Assembly (NCBI GenBank): GCA_017612755.1
Contig: JAGAFH010000100.1
Coordinates: forward strand, 1 to 5,846
DNA: 5,846 bases
From: Clostridiales bacterium
Lineage (GTDB): Bacteria > Bacillota > Clostridia > Saccharofermentanales > Saccharofermentanaceae
Direction: 5' to 3'
The number at the start of each line of letters is the position of its first letter. The first letter of the stretch is position 1. A program made the position numbers and the translations under genes. Below the pieces are notes generated by a model that saw nothing but the letters and a program-made list of their open reading frames with translations, had not been told where the DNA came from and made no database searches. Below, one piece after another: positions 4,838-5,846 of the stretch.

Positions 4838-5842
4838 TTACCCGTGGCTGAAAGTATCAGCTGCCCTTTCCTCTCGGTCTTTGTACAGTTCGTTGTGAAG
4901 GTCCCTGCCTTTGCCCGGGATACCAAGACTGTCTGCACGGCAGTGCTGGCAGTGACGGAATACCTCAAGGTACTTTCCGGCTTCCTCCCTGACCTCTTCA
5001 AGATCGGCACAGGTAGGAGCCTTGATATCCTTCATCTCGTTTTGGGGGATGAGAGGGATTATATTCAGTATGGATGCTCCCAGTTCAGAAGTCTTCTTAG
5101 CAACTTCAGGAATATGTTTATCGTTTACTCCGGGAACAAGCACACTGTTGACCTTCACTACGATCCCCTTTTGGGCTGCAAGACGTATGCCTTCAAGCTG
5201 CCTCTCAATGAGAAGCTTTGCGCCTTCGATTCCTTCGTGTTTCCTGCCCTCCGCATCTATGACAAAACTGTTGATCTTCTCTTCGATCTCCGGATCTATG
5301 GCATTGACTGTTACTGTAAGTGTCTCTATACCGATCTCCGCGATCTCTTCGATCTTGTCGGGAAGATAGAATCCGTTTGTGGAAAGACAGCAGATCAGTT
5401 CCGGAAAGTTTTCCTTTACCAGTCTGAATGTCTGAAGAGCGCTGTCTGTAGCAAGGGTGTCTCCGGGACCTGCTATCCCGACTACCGTGAGTTCGGGGCA
5501 TATCTCCTTTGCTTTTCTTACTGTTTCCACTGCTTCTTCAGGCTTCAGAACAAGTGAGCTTACTCCGGGTCTGATAACTGATTTGTCATAACCTCTGCTG
5601 CAGAACCTGCAGCCGATATTACAGACGGGGCTGACAGGAAGATGAAGTCTTCCTGCGGTCACATTCGAATGGCCTCCCAGGCATGGATGTCTTTTTTGAA
5701 GGTTTTCAAAAGAATGGTCTTTTTTGTCTTCTCCATAATTCTTTTTTCTCTCTTTCTCCGCTTTGTAAAGCGGGTCTATTATGTCGATCCTGGAGGTGAA
5801 AAGCGTGTTGATAACAAACTCCACTTCTCTTTCGATATCCAC
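4838..5842 (-). CDS. NifB-like radical SAM enzyme without NifX domain (5' end at the window edge)
   Basis: The visible 334 residues form a radical SAM protein of the NifB family. NifB uses SAM chemistry to fuse two [4Fe-4S] clusters with a carbide into NifB-co, the nitrogenase cofactor precursor. Signatures in order are HPC (52-54), LHLPVSPVCNIGCRFCSRGYD (66-86) with the radical SAM cluster motif CxxxCxxC at Cys74/78/81, VIRPGVSS (89-96), GIAGPGD (122-128, SAM-binding region), CCLSTNG (151-157), VTVNAIDPEI (177-186), GAKLLIERQLEGI (207-219), VKVNSVLVPGVND (229-241) and FRHCQHCRADSLG (295-307), the paired Cys298/301 matching the NifB C-terminal HCxxCRAD. It stops about 30 residues later and so lacks the NifX/NafY domain of many bacterial NifBs. 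The conserved NifB His after HPC seems displaced (His58 rather than the aligned position, Asn60). The first visible start is a GTG at 5842, but the frame stays open to the window edge, so the true start may lie outside. The enzyme heads the visible operon with metNIQ. Whether it makes NifB-co or a related product is unknown. Confidence 0.87.
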   Translation of the reverse strand: MDIEREVEFVINTLFTSRIDIIDPLYKAEKERKKNYGEDKKDHSFENLQKRHPCLGGHSNVTAGRLHLPVSPVCNIGCRFCSRGYDKSVIRPGVSSLVLKPEEAVETVRKAKEICPELTVVGIAGPGDTLATDSALQTFRLVKENFPELICCLSTNGFYLPDKIEEIAEIGIETLTVTVNAIDPEIEEKINSFVIDAEGRKHEGIEGAKLLIERQLEGIRLAAQKGIVVKVNSVLVPGVNDKHIPEVAKKTSELGASILNIIPLIPQNEMKDIKAPTCADLEEVREEAGKYLEVFRHCQHCRADSLGIPGKGRDLHNELYKDREERAADTFSHG

Positions 5843-5846
5843 GCTC

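Noticed and set aside
4793..5557. Long plus-strand open frame (254 codons) opposite the radical SAM gene
   Set aside because: It is antisense to a gene with clear NifB-family motifs, and its translation shows no recognisable domain; it is a shadow frame.

Overview
The window looks like Firmicutes DNA, most likely anaerobic Clostridia of the Lachnospiraceae/Ruminococcaceae kind. The signs are strong AGGAGG-type ribosome binding sites, a moderate GC content (about 44% by hand count where sampled), a lipoprotein MetQ, and a NifB-like radical SAM enzyme of the sort found in strict anaerobes. No species assignment is possible from the sequence alone. The first ~360 bases are different: about 25% GC by hand count, and probably of another origin.

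Layout, left to right. Bases 1-~360 are AT-rich. They hold a good candidate promoter and ribosome binding site pointing left off the window, then a rightward extended -10 promoter and the first ~70 codons of an alpha/beta hydrolase. At about 355-375 the reading frame passes without interruption into the C-terminal effector-binding domain of a LysR-type regulator (to 1038), and the GC content jumps at the same place. The hybrid has neither the hydrolase catalytic triad nor the LysR DNA-binding domain, so a chimeric assembly or a rearrangement is the best reading. The rest of the window is on the minus strand: a PAT/MddA-type GNAT acetyltransferase (1016-1582), a long hairpin (1606-1646), a protein of unknown function with MORN/YwqK-like repeats (1672-2427), then metQ, metI, metN and a NifB-like radical SAM enzyme whose 5' end lies at or beyond the right edge.

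Transcription of the main operon runs right to left: radical SAM enzyme, MetN ATPase, MetI permease, MetQ binding lipoprotein, repeat protein. Gaps are only 5, 10, 16 and 3 nt, so these five genes are almost certainly one transcript with translational coupling. The acetyltransferase follows 89 nt later, behind the hairpin.

The most interesting point is the tight linkage of a NifB-family enzyme (in nitrogenases, the maker of the NifB-co iron-sulfur-carbide cluster) to a methionine-type ABC importer and an unknown repeat protein, with no nif structural genes in view. A reasonable but unproven idea is that this is part of a nitrogenase-like or other complex-metallocluster system for organosulfur uptake and use, whose reductase genes would lie just upstream (right of 5846). 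The MetN here lacks the usual C-terminal methionine-sensing NIL domain, and the radical SAM protein seems to have shifted one NifB cluster-ligand histidine. Both fit a specialised paralogous system rather than housekeeping methionine uptake.
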